From Lentisphaerota bacterium (GTDB lineage Bacteria > Verrucomicrobiota > Lentisphaeria > Victivallales > Victivallaceae), in contig SUVV01000001.1 in NCBI GenBank assembly GCA_015061805.1, positions 62,001 to 126,000 of the forward strand: 64,000 bases of DNA, in the 5' to 3' direction. A program made the translations under genes and the position numbers. Positions 19,334-28,054 of the stretch are shown piece by piece (the stretch's first letter is position 1; each line of letters starts with the position of its first letter). Below the pieces are notes generated by a model. The model saw only the letters and a list, made by a program, of their open reading frames with translations, was not told the DNA's origin and did no database searches.

Positions 19334-20991
19334 TTTATCTCATTCTGCATGGCGACCAGTTTGTCGGCGCCGTAAAGTTTGCGGAGTTTGGGTTTCTCGA
19401 TTTTTCCGGTGGGGTTGCGGGGGACTTCGGCAAAGATGATCTTGCGCGGCCGCTGATAGCGCGGCAGATCAAGACAGAACTCATCGACTGCCGCCTGATT
19501 AAGTTCAAAATCCGGTTTGACTTCAATAACGGCGGCGGCGATCTCGCCGAGCCGGGCATCTGGCAAACCGATCACGGCGACATCCTTTATTGCCGGATGA
19601 CGGCGGAGGAAATCTTCGATTTGCACCGGATAGAGGTTTTCGCCCCCGGAAATGATAACATCTTTTTTGCGGTCCACAAGATAGATAAAGCCATCTTCGG
19701 ATTCCCGCGCCATATCGCCGGTGTAGAGCCAGCCGTCCGCAGAAAGCACTTCGGCAGTAGCTTTTTCATCCTTGTAGTAGCACTTCATCACCCCATCGCC
19801 ACGCACCGCAAGTTCACCGACGACACCGCGGGGGAGCGGGTTGCGTTTTTCGTCAACAATGGCAGTTTCCCAACCGTAACCGGCAACGCCGATGGCACCG
19901 ACATGATCGATATTTTCGATACCGAGGTGAACAGCACCGGGTCCGATGGATTCGCTCAAACCGTAGTTTGTATCATAGTCATGCTCCGGGAATATCTGTT
20001 TCCAGCGCTTGATCAGACTCGGAGGAACCGGCTGGGCGCCGATGTGCATCAAACGCCAACGCGAAAGGTCATATTCGTCAAGTTTGATATCCCCGCGATC
20101 AATGGCATCAAGAATATCCTGCGCCCACGGCACCAGAAGCCAGACAATGGAACACTTTTCATTGGCAGCGGCACTGATGATCCATTCAGGTTTGACTCCC
20201 CGGAGCAAAACTGCCTTGCCGCCGACCAGAAAACTGCCGAACCAGTGCATTTTTGCGCCGGTATGGTACAGCGGCGGAATGCAGAGGAACACATCATCTC
20301 TGGTTTGTCCGTGGTGCTTCTGCTCAACGATACAGGCGTGCATCAGACTGCGGTGACGGTGGACGATCGCCTTGGGGAATCCGGTTGTGCCGCTGGAGAA
20401 GTAAATCGCGGCTTCGTCATCGTCATCCAGCGGCACGCAGGGTGCCTTGCTGGAGCAGTAGGAGACCAGATCGGTGTATGATTCAGCGAAACTGGGACAA
20501 TCGCATCCGACATAAATAAAGGATTTTATCCGTGGCATGCGGTCGCAAATCGCTTCCACGCGGCCGATAAAGGTGGGACCGAAAAAGAGATAGTCCACAT
20601 CGGCAAGTTCCAGACAGTATTTGATCTCTTCGGCAGTGTAGCGGAAGTTCAACGGCACAGCGATCGCCCCGCTTTTCAGGATACCGAAGTAAAGCGGCAG
20701 CCAGTCCAGACAGTTCATCAGCAAAATACCGACCTTATCGCCCTTTTTGATCCTGCGGGTCAGCAGAAAATTGGCAAGCCGGTTGGCTTTGCGATCGAAC
20801 TCGTCCCAGGTCAGTTCGGAACGGAACGCATCAGAGCGGCCCGGTTCGATCAATGAATACTCTCTCCACGAACTGTGACGTTTTTCCAACTCCTGCGGAT
20901 TGATCTCCACCAGAGCTACATCATTGCCGTAAAGTTCGGCATTTTGTTTCAATATTTCAGTAATCGGCATAATATTCTCCATCGCGAGCAA
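19330..20991 (-). CDS. AMP-forming acyl-CoA synthetase/ligase
   Basis: YFSSGTTGFPKAI, GWLYTGDMA, DRKKDVIISGGENLYP, RNPTGKIEKPKLR. Confidence 0.92.
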   Translation of the reverse strand: MLAMENIMPITEILKQNAELYGNDVALVEINPQELEKRHSSWREYSLIEPGRSDAFRSELTWDEFDRKANRLANFLLTRRIKKGDKVGILLMNCLDWLPLYFGILKSGAIAVPLNFRYTAEEIKYCLELADVDYLFFGPTFIGRVEAICDRMPRIKSFIYVGCDCPSFAESYTDLVSYCSSKAPCVPLDDDDEAAIYFSSGTTGFPKAIVHRHRSLMHACIVEQKHHGQTRDDVFLCIPPLYHTGAKMHWFGSFLVGGKAVLLRGVKPEWIISAAANEKCSIVWLLVPWAQDILDAIDRGDIKLDEYDLSRWRLMHIGAQPVPPSLIKRWKQIFPEHDYDTNYGLSESIGPGAVHLGIENIDHVGAIGVAGYGWETAIVDEKRNPLPRGVVGELAVRGDGVMKCYYKDEKATAEVLSADGWLYTGDMARESEDGFIYLVDRKKDVIISGGENLYPVQIEDFLRRHPAIKDVAVIGLPDARLGEIAAAVIEVKPDFELNQAAVDEFCLDLPRYQRPRKIIFAEVPRNPTGKIEKPKLRKLYGADKLVAMQNEIK

Positions 20992-21129
20992 TTAAAAATA
21001 TATACGGGAATAATATAGCGCCGGATGAATGCTTTTTCAAGCGGGACTTGAAAAACTCTTGCATTGGTGATATATTAGAAAGACAACAGATTCATACAAA
21101 CAAAAAAACAACAATTGGAGAAAGCACAA

Positions 21130-21696
21130 ATGTTCAGCGCTTCCGACTTGAAAAAAGGACTCAAAATCCAGATCGACGGTACCCCCTGGGTCATCACCGA
21201 ATTTGAATTCTGCAAACCGGGCAAAGGCACCGCCCTCTACCGCTGCCGCATGAAAAATATGATCAACGGTTCCGGTATGGAAAAGACCTACCGTCCCACC
21301 GATAAGATCGACGAACCGAACATCGAAGAACGCGAGATGTACTACTCCTACAACGATGGTCACAACTTCGTTTTCAGCGATCCTGAAACCTATGAAGAAT
21401 TGAGCGTCGCTCCGGAAAAACTCGGCGATAAAGCCTACTTCCTGATCGAAGAAAGCCTCTGCAACTTCGTTATCTTCAACGGCGAACCCATCGAAATCAC
21501 CCTGCCGACCTTCATCGAAAAAGAGATCGTCGAAACTGAACCCGGCGTTCGCGGCGATACCGCTACCAACGTGATGAAACCGGCGAAGATCGATAACGGT
21601 TTTGAAATCCAGGTTCCGCTCTTCATCAACCAGGGCGACATCGTCAAGATCGATACCCGTACCGGCACCTACGCCGAACGCGTCAGCAAGAAGTAA
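21130..21696 (+). CDS. efp: Translation elongation factor P
   Basis: MFSASDLKKGLKIQIDGTPWVITEFEFCKPGKGTALYR... full-length EF-P. Confidence 0.97.
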   Translation: MFSASDLKKGLKIQIDGTPWVITEFEFCKPGKGTALYRCRMKNMINGSGMEKTYRPTDKIDEPNIEEREMYYSYNDGHNFVFSDPETYEELSVAPEKLGDKAYFLIEESLCNFVIFNGEPIEITLPTFIEKEIVETEPGVRGDTATNVMKPAKIDNGFEIQVPLFINQGDIVKIDTRTGTYAERVSKK

Positions 21697-21729
21697 TCAA
21701 CGCTTCAACAGCTGATCAAAGCGAAAAAC

Positions 21730-21760
21730 ATACCGCACAAAATGTGCGGTATATTTTTTT
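21730..21760 (+). terminator. Intrinsic terminator of efp
   Basis: ATACCGCACA-AAA-TGTGCGGTAT followed by T-run. Confidence 0.85.
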
Positions 21761-21838
21761 CCGGATATTTGAATTATTTCCCGCGCAGTGATAAGTTATA
21801 AATGTAAAAATTCAGTATATATCAATAAGGAATAAAAA

Positions 21839-23785
21839 ATGCGGCTTGCTTCACTTTTTCAAAATGGTGCGGTCTTTCAACGCAACGCGGTGATCCCGGT
21901 CTGGGGCAAGACGGTCGCCGACACGCTGGTCACCGGTAAATTTCACGATTCAACGGTCTATTGCCGCAGTTCGGCTTCGGGAGAATTCAAACTCTTTTTT
22001 CCGGCAGAAAATGCCGGAGGTCCCTTCACCCTTGAAATCAGCGCCGGAGATGACCGGATCGAAGTCAAAGATATTCTGGTAGGTGAAGTCTGGCTGGCTT
22101 CCGGTCAGTCCAATATGCAGTACAAACTTCTGTCGAACTGGCAGGCTGACAAAAAAGATCAGGCAGAGCCGCTCTCGCACTTGCAGGAAAAAGAGTTCGC
22201 AACTCAAGCGGAAAATCTGAAACATTTCCGCTACTTCTCCGTCAGCCAACTCGCAAGCGGCGGTGAAGAAAGTTACTGCGGAGGAGAGTGGAAAGCAATC
22301 GATACCGGCTGTTCCGCTGTCGCCGCATGGTTCGGACTCTATCTGCAAAGAGAGTTGGACGTCCCGATCGGCATCATCGTTTCAGCATGGGGCGGAACCG
22401 TCGCCGAAGCATGGATGAGTCAGGCCGCACTCAATGCCGATCCCCGAACCCGGCAAAATGTTGTTGACTGCCGCGCCAATCAACTGAATATCAAAAATTT
22501 TGAAATCTCGGAAAACAGTACATTATCTCAACGGATCATCTCCCTGCTCCGTCCGGATGGAAAAAATGAGGGTTTTGAAGCCGGTTTCCACACCCGCGAT
22601 TTCGATGACAGTTCGTGGCAGACGATGGCAGTGCCCAACAGCTGGATCAAACAGGGCTTCGCCGGAAACGGTGCGGTCTGGATACGCCGCAAGATCACCC
22701 TGCCCGAAAATTGGAAATCGACTGATCTGTTCTTTTATGCATCTGCCATTGACAAGCAGGATATCAGTTACTTCAACGGTGTCGAAATCGGCAGAACCGG
22801 TTCCGGAGCCTCGCTAAGCACCTACGACAAGCCCCGACGCTATCCGATTCCGGCGGCGATCAACGATTCCCGCGAAGCCGTTATCGCCGTCCGGGGATAT
22901 TCCGCCTGTTACGATGGAAGTTTCGTCGGCGAATGGTACATCGGAAACAGTGCCACCGGGGAGACCATCGACATCACCGGCGACTGGAAGATCGGCGTTG
23001 AACTCGACCTCGGTATCGCCCGCCCGAAAATGGATAAATCAATCTACGGCCCCGGCAATCCCAACACTCCTTCGATACTTTTTGACAGCATGATCCGTCC
23101 GCTGATCCCCTACGCCATCGCCGGAACCCTTTGGTATCAGGGCGAAAGCAACGCAATAACCATTGAACAATCGACCAACTATTTTGAATTGCTGAAACAT
23201 CTGATCGAAGACTGGCGCTACTTCTGGCAGACCCCGGAGATGCCGTTTTTCATCGTTCAACTTGCCGGATACGGAAAAAATGCTCCTTACCTGCATGATT
23301 CGGCGTGGGCATACCTGCGCGAAGCCCAGCGCCTGCTTGCCAAAAATCATCACGACACCTACATCGCGACTGCCATCGACTGCGGTGACGAACGCGATAT
23401 CCATCCGCAGGACAAAGAGAGTGTCGGCTACCGCCTTGCCATGTGCGCGCTGAATAAAGTCTACAACCGCGCTGATATCGTCCCCGGCGGTCCGGAACTG
23501 CTCCGGGCGGAAAATGCCGCTCCGGGCTGTGTCCGTCTGGATTTCGAGTGGAGCGAAGGCATGCATCTGAACGAAGAAGCCGGACAGAGTTTCTATCTTT
23601 CCGGGAATGGCGAGGAGTTCATTCCGGCTGACCGCGCTGAAATCCGCGGCAACGCGGTGCTTCTTACCAGCAGCAAACTTGATTCCGTCAAGCGTGTCCG
23701 TTACGCGTGGGGAGATTTCAGCATCAGTTCCCTTTACAATGCCGACGGCTTCCCCACCCTGCCCTTTGATGTTGAAGTAATATGA
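21839..23785 (+). CDS. Sialate O-acetylesterase family protein
   Basis: VGEVWLASGQSNMQ, WYQGESNA, sugar-binding-like insertion FDDSSWQTMAVP. Confidence 0.85.
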   Translation: MRLASLFQNGAVFQRNAVIPVWGKTVADTLVTGKFHDSTVYCRSSASGEFKLFFPAENAGGPFTLEISAGDDRIEVKDILVGEVWLASGQSNMQYKLLSNWQADKKDQAEPLSHLQEKEFATQAENLKHFRYFSVSQLASGGEESYCGGEWKAIDTGCSAVAAWFGLYLQRELDVPIGIIVSAWGGTVAEAWMSQAALNADPRTRQNVVDCRANQLNIKNFEISENSTLSQRIISLLRPDGKNEGFEAGFHTRDFDDSSWQTMAVPNSWIKQGFAGNGAVWIRRKITLPENWKSTDLFFYASAIDKQDISYFNGVEIGRTGSGASLSTYDKPRRYPIPAAINDSREAVIAVRGYSACYDGSFVGEWYIGNSATGETIDITGDWKIGVELDLGIARPKMDKSIYGPGNPNTPSILFDSMIRPLIPYAIAGTLWYQGESNAITIEQSTNYFELLKHLIEDWRYFWQTPEMPFFIVQLAGYGKNAPYLHDSAWAYLREAQRLLAKNHHDTYIATAIDCGDERDIHPQDKESVGYRLAMCALNKVYNRADIVPGGPELLRAENAAPGCVRLDFEWSEGMHLNEEAGQSFYLSGNGEEFIPADRAEIRGNAVLLTSSKLDSVKRVRYAWGDFSISSLYNADGFPTLPFDVEVI

Positions 23786-24288
23786 AAAATCTCACTTTTG
23801 AACAACTCAATACCCCGGATGCGCTGCAGATCGTCCGGGATATTGCAGCTGACATCTGGCCCAAAACTTTTTCAAACATATTAAGTCGGGAGCAGATCGT
23901 CTACATGATGGAGATGATGTACGCCCCGGCAGTCATGGAAAAAGAACTTGCCGACGGTTACCGTTTTGAAATCATACGGGTTGACGATATTCCGGCCGGA
24001 TACATGGTCTGGTCGGCATATCCGGCACACCCCGGCACGGCAAAACTGCACAAACTTTATCTGCTTCAGGAGTATCACCGTCAGGGTATCGGTTCGGCGA
24101 TGCTGACCCACGTTGCCGCCCGCGCCGAAGCCGCCGGATTTTCCCGGTTGCGCCTCAACGTCAACAAAAACAATGAAGCGGCCAAAAGATCCTATCTCCG
24201 CAACGGTTTTTCAACGGTGGAATCGGTAAAAATCGATATCGGCAACGGCTTTTTCATGGATGATTTTGTCATGGAAAAAGCGCTGTGA
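23782..24288 (+). CDS. GNAT family N-acetyltransferase
   Basis: LHKLYLLQEYHRQGIGSAML, LRLNVNKNNEAAKRSYLRNGF. Confidence 0.92.
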   Translation: MKNLTFEQLNTPDALQIVRDIAADIWPKTFSNILSREQIVYMMEMMYAPAVMEKELADGYRFEIIRVDDIPAGYMVWSAYPAHPGTAKLHKLYLLQEYHRQGIGSAMLTHVAARAEAAGFSRLRLNVNKNNEAAKRSYLRNGFSTVESVKIDIGNGFFMDDFVMEKAL

Positions 24289-24291
24289 CAA

Positions 24292-25179
24292 TCATCCGTT
24301 GTTCTGCTCAACATAAAGTTTGTAATTACGCGGAGAGATGCCGAAACGTTTTTTGAATTCTGCCGAAAAGTAAGCCGCAGAAGAGAAATTCAGCCGCCGG
24401 GCAACCTCTTTCACCCGCTGATGGGACGCAAGCATGATCTTGGCTTCATTCATTTTCTGCTCGAGATAGTAATTCACCGGAGAACTATTCAGATGCCGGA
24501 CAAAGAGCCGGTGCAGTGTAGCCTGACTCACCCCGGAATATTCCACCAGATCATCCAGAAAAAGTTCACTGCGGATGTGACTGCGGATAAATTCGATCCC
24601 CCGCTGCAGCGGTAAAGGCAGCGTCGAACGTTCCGCCTGCTTGCCAAGTTCGATCAAAAGATTGTACGCCAGAATCGACAAACGGTGATCCACTCCCGGC
24701 GTGGCACTGCCGGAGAGCGCCAGAATCTCATCAAAACAGCGGTCGATTTCGGTGCGGTCAGCTGAACGGATAACGGCAACATCATCCAAACCGCAGGAGG
24801 TGACCAGCGCCTTGAGTGCGCCGCCCTCAAGCCGGATCACCTTTTTGTCGGCATATTCGGTTTCACAGCACATTGAACAATCCGCGCCGAGGTGAACGAT
24901 AAAGATATCACCTTTTTCGCATCGGTGAGAACTCCCGTTGTGAGTAAAAATAAAAACTCCGTCCACGACATATTCGATCGCGCAAGCCTGGCTGCAGTGG
25001 CGCTGGCGGAAACATTCCCGATGCCACTTGTCATAACCGCCGGCATAGACCGTCAGCGGCAGATATTGATCCGGAGCAACGTTATGTTTGAAATCATGAA
25101 GCGGATAGACTCCGTAATCATATCCCCACAGCGGAGTTCCGGGAACGGCCCCGGCTTTACATGGTTTGCGAATTTTCAA
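24292..25179 (-). CDS. AraC family transcriptional regulator
   Basis: C-terminal double HTH: SGVSQATLHRLFVRH...RLNFSSAAYFSAEFKKRFGISPRNYK. Confidence 0.92.
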   Translation of the reverse strand: MKIRKPCKAGAVPGTPLWGYDYGVYPLHDFKHNVAPDQYLPLTVYAGGYDKWHRECFRQRHCSQACAIEYVVDGVFIFTHNGSSHRCEKGDIFIVHLGADCSMCCETEYADKKVIRLEGGALKALVTSCGLDDVAVIRSADRTEIDRCFDEILALSGSATPGVDHRLSILAYNLLIELGKQAERSTLPLPLQRGIEFIRSHIRSELFLDDLVEYSGVSQATLHRLFVRHLNSSPVNYYLEQKMNEAKIMLASHQRVKEVARRLNFSSAAYFSAEFKKRFGISPRNYKLYVEQNNG

Positions 25180-25215
25180 AACAATCCTCCTGCTGAAAAA
25201 AGAAAAACATTGTCC

Positions 25216-25234
25216 TTGTGATAAAATATCACAA
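25216..25234. promoter_or_regulatory. Operator-like inverted repeat upstream of the AraC gene
   Basis: TTGTGATA-AAA-TATCACAA, perfect 8-bp arms. Confidence 0.5.
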
Positions 25235-25276
25235 TTTCCGCAAAAGTAAAGTCTTTTTCTTGAAAAGTTCCGGCAA

Positions 25277-25726
25277 TCAGGACGCTGTTATCGCCTTTTC
25301 CAGAATTTCAGCGGCGCTGGCAACCAGTTCGACACAGGGCCGGGTTTGATAATATTCTTTAGAGCGGGGTTCTGAAACGTGGGTAGTTTCGCCATTTTTA
25401 TCCAAGCCGAGCAATTCTCGGCAGATAAGGGAGGAGTTCTGCGTTTCAAACTCTTTGAGCAGTTTCCGGATCCGGGCGTAGTGATCATCTTTGGCACTCT
25501 TATCAGTAATGTCATCATTACCGTAAAGCATATTGGCGATCAGCACCATACCGCTCACCGCGCCGCAGACTTCACGCCGCCGGCCGAAGCCGCCGCCGAA
25601 ACCGGAAGCAAGCTTGAAGAGTTCGACTTCGCTCATGCTGACTTCCGGGGCGAATGCGGCGGCAACTGCCTGTGCGCAATTTGCCCCCTGTTTGAAAAAA
25701 TTTCCGGCTATTTCAGATTTAGTCAT
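25277..25726 (-). CDS. C-GCAxxG-C-C family protein
   Basis: NCAQAVAAAF, GFGGGFGRRREVCGAVSGMVL. Confidence 0.85.
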   Translation of the reverse strand: MTKSEIAGNFFKQGANCAQAVAAAFAPEVSMSEVELFKLASGFGGGFGRRREVCGAVSGMVLIANMLYGNDDITDKSAKDDHYARIRKLLKEFETQNSSLICRELLGLDKNGETTHVSEPRSKEYYQTRPCVELVASAAEILEKAITAS

Positions 25727-25745
25727 GGTACCCCCCTGTATAAGT

Positions 25746-26516
25746 TTACTGCGGCATGGTAATTACTTCACAAACGCCCTGTGCTTTGAAACTGTTTTTA
25801 CCGTTGGCCTCATTGACACCTTCAACATAGAAAGAACCGTCATCATTGAGAATTCCGGAACAGCAGAGCACCTCCTGGAAAGCGGTCGTCTGATTGAAGT
25901 TCAACTGAATACTTTTCATCCGCACCAGTGAGCCGGTATGTTTTCCCAGCCAATCTTCGGTAAACATCGCATAGTAAGCGTTATTAAGATGGCGGTTGTA
26001 ATCGATGAATGCGGTCGACACCTCAAGCTTTACCGGAGTTGTCAATTCGACCTCCGGAGCCGCCAGTTTGCAGAGAGAGTCACCCTGAAACCAGATATCT
26101 CCATCAAATTCCCACTGGGACAGACCGGTGAGATATCTGGCGGGAGAAACCGGGCGGTAATTGGCGGGATTCAAGGTGAGCCAGGCGCTTCCGGCAACAC
26201 CAAGGCGCCTGCCGGTTTCAACCGAAGTCAGAACAAACTGACGATAAGCAAAAAGGCGGTCAAAACCACTGGGATAAGTGGAAATCCGAACCGTTTCTCC
26301 GTAACCGGGAAACTCATCCATCTGCAGACGGATCCGGGAAAGCACCCAGCTCAAATCGCTTTCGCGCAACTGTTTGAGCCCAAGACCGAGCATATCGGCA
26401 TGACGGCCTGCAGCATCCTGCAGAATATTGAAAACATTCCAACTGCGGAGTTTGGCATCAACCGTGACATCATTCAACGGAACCGGATAATCTATGACAA
26501 AGGGCGGATTTTTCAT
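25746..26516 (-). CDS. Acyl-ACP thioesterase
   Basis: Double hotdog arrangement; VDAKLRSWNVFNILQDAAGRHADMLGLG, DYNRHLNNAYYAMFTEDWL. Confidence 0.8.
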   Translation of the reverse strand: MKNPPFVIDYPVPLNDVTVDAKLRSWNVFNILQDAAGRHADMLGLGLKQLRESDLSWVLSRIRLQMDEFPGYGETVRISTYPSGFDRLFAYRQFVLTSVETGRRLGVAGSAWLTLNPANYRPVSPARYLTGLSQWEFDGDIWFQGDSLCKLAAPEVELTTPVKLEVSTAFIDYNRHLNNAYYAMFTEDWLGKHTGSLVRMKSIQLNFNQTTAFQEVLCCSGILNDDGSFYVEGVNEANGKNSFKAQGVCEVITMPQ

Positions 26517-26732
26517 ATTGAACCTGTTTTATTAAAATATTTTCCGCTGTATAATATAGCCGTTTCAGGCAGAAAAATCAAGAATCAGCACAACTTACAA
26601 TATTCATAAAAAGCATAATTTTCACAAAAATCATCATTTCAAGGTTGCATTTCCACAGGGTGTGATGTATTGTATTACCGAAACCCCAAAAACAAACAGC
26701 CGGGAATGAAAAAAAATGCAAGGTAAAACTCA

Positions 26733-26951
26733 ATGGTTGAACGGGTTATGAGAGAACTCGGCAGGCGGTTAAAGAAAACCGCCTACACTTGGAGTGATAA
26801 AGGAGCGACAAAAATCGTAAGAATAATATTAAAACGGTTTACAAATACCAAAGCGTGGGAGGACTATTGGCAAGAAAAAATGAATTGTGCAGGCAATGTT
26901 GCCGTCAACATTGGCAATTATAAATGTTTTTTACCAAATTCAGGACAATAA
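26733..26951 (+). pseudogene. Possible truncated transposase C-terminus
   Basis: MVERVMRELGRRLKKTAYTWSDKGATKIVRIILKRFTNTKAWEDYWQEKM resembles C-terminal tails of some IS transposases; no N-terminal part seen. Confidence 0.4.
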
Positions 26952-26952
26952 C

Positions 26953-28008
26953 ATGAAATTAAAAAGTTTCACTTTGATCGAACTTTTGGTGGATACTGTT
27001 ATCTCATCTCTGCGTTTTTTCAAGCGCGGCGACAAACTGGAGGTGCAAAATACTCCGCTTTTTTTGAGCGGCAAACGTGCCGCTTCGGAGGTGTCGCGCC
27101 CATCCCGTTGGTCGGGCTTGATCGAATCTCTTAAAAATACCCCGCTTTTCTTGAGCGGCAAACGTGCCGCTTCGGAGGTGTCGCGCCCATCCCGTTGGTC
27201 GGGCTTGATCGAATCTCTTAAAAATACTTCGCTTTTTTTGAAAGAGAAAGGGGGCGCGGGGGAAAGAGGAAACTTTTTTTCCCGTGAAAAAAAGTTTCCT
27301 TTGTCCCCCGCACACTCCCGTTTCACTTTAATAGAACTGCTGGTTGTCATCGCTATCATCGCCATTCTTGCGGCGATTCTGCTTCCGGCATTGCAGCAGG
27401 CGCGTGCCCGGGGGATCGCTACCACCTGCCTCAACAACATGAAGCAGATATCCACCGCCAATCATGCGTACATGGACGATCACGCCGGATTCCTGCCGAC
27501 CAACCGCTGGCAGGTTGACGGCAGAACCTGGGTAAAGTGTCTTTACACCTACATTACCGGTAAAAGCAATCACTTCATCGCCAATGCCGATACCCAAGTC
27601 CTTGACGGCGTGATCTGGTGTCCGGTTCAGGCGAGCAACACCGCAAGTCAAAGCAGTTTCAACTCCAACAATGTCTCCTACGGACTGAATCACTTTCTTT
27701 CTCCTTTTTCCAGTTATTCCTCCAGCAAACTCACCCATTACAAGCAACTTTCCACGCTGATACTGTTTGCGGAAACCATCAATGCTGATGCAAGCAAGAA
27801 CGTTGCGCAGGCGAAGACCGGCAGATATCTCTTTTCGGAATCTTATCACTACAACGGCCGCCACTTCGGTAAAATCGTTTCCGGAAACAACGGTTACTAC
27901 TTTTTCGACGGTCAAGCCAACCTCATTTTCGCTGACGGTCACGTCGCGCCGGAAAAGGTCATGCCTCTGCGGGACAAGAGCAAATGGGCTCGCCCGATCT
28001 ATCCGTAA
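26953..28008 (+). CDS. Prepilin-type protein with large in-frame repeat insertion between two FTLIELLV copies
   Basis: [13 protein letters not shown]...[31 protein letters not shown]...FADGHVAPE; start at 26953 preferred over 26887. Confidence 0.88.
   Translation: MKLKSFTLIELLVDTVISSLRFFKRGDKLEVQNTPLFLSGKRAASEVSRPSRWSGLIESLKNTPLFLSGKRAASEVSRPSRWSGLIESLKNTSLFLKEKGGAGERGNFFSREKKFPLSPAHSRFTLIELLVVIAIIAILAAILLPALQQARARGIATTCLNNMKQISTANHAYMDDHAGFLPTNRWQVDGRTWVKCLYTYITGKSNHFIANADTQVLDGVIWCPVQASNTASQSSFNSNNVSYGLNHFLSPFSSYSSSKLTHYKQLSTLILFAETINADASKNVAQAKTGRYLFSESYHYNGRHFGKIVSGNNGYYFFDGQANLIFADGHVAPEKVMPLRDKSKWARPIYP
26992..27321 (+). repeat. In-frame insertion with tandem 87-nt duplication and module A hairpin (27256-27311)
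   Basis: 354 nt between the two FTLIELLV copies; homologous to the 8067-8306 insertion. Confidence 0.9.
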
Positions 28009-28054
28009 AAAATCGTATTTTTCAGATAAAACATAAAAAAGGAAAAGAAATGAA

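Noticed and set aside
19261-20481. 406-aa plus-strand ORF antisense to the acyl-CoA synthetase
   Set aside because: Antisense shadow ORF; the synthetase motifs are unambiguous.
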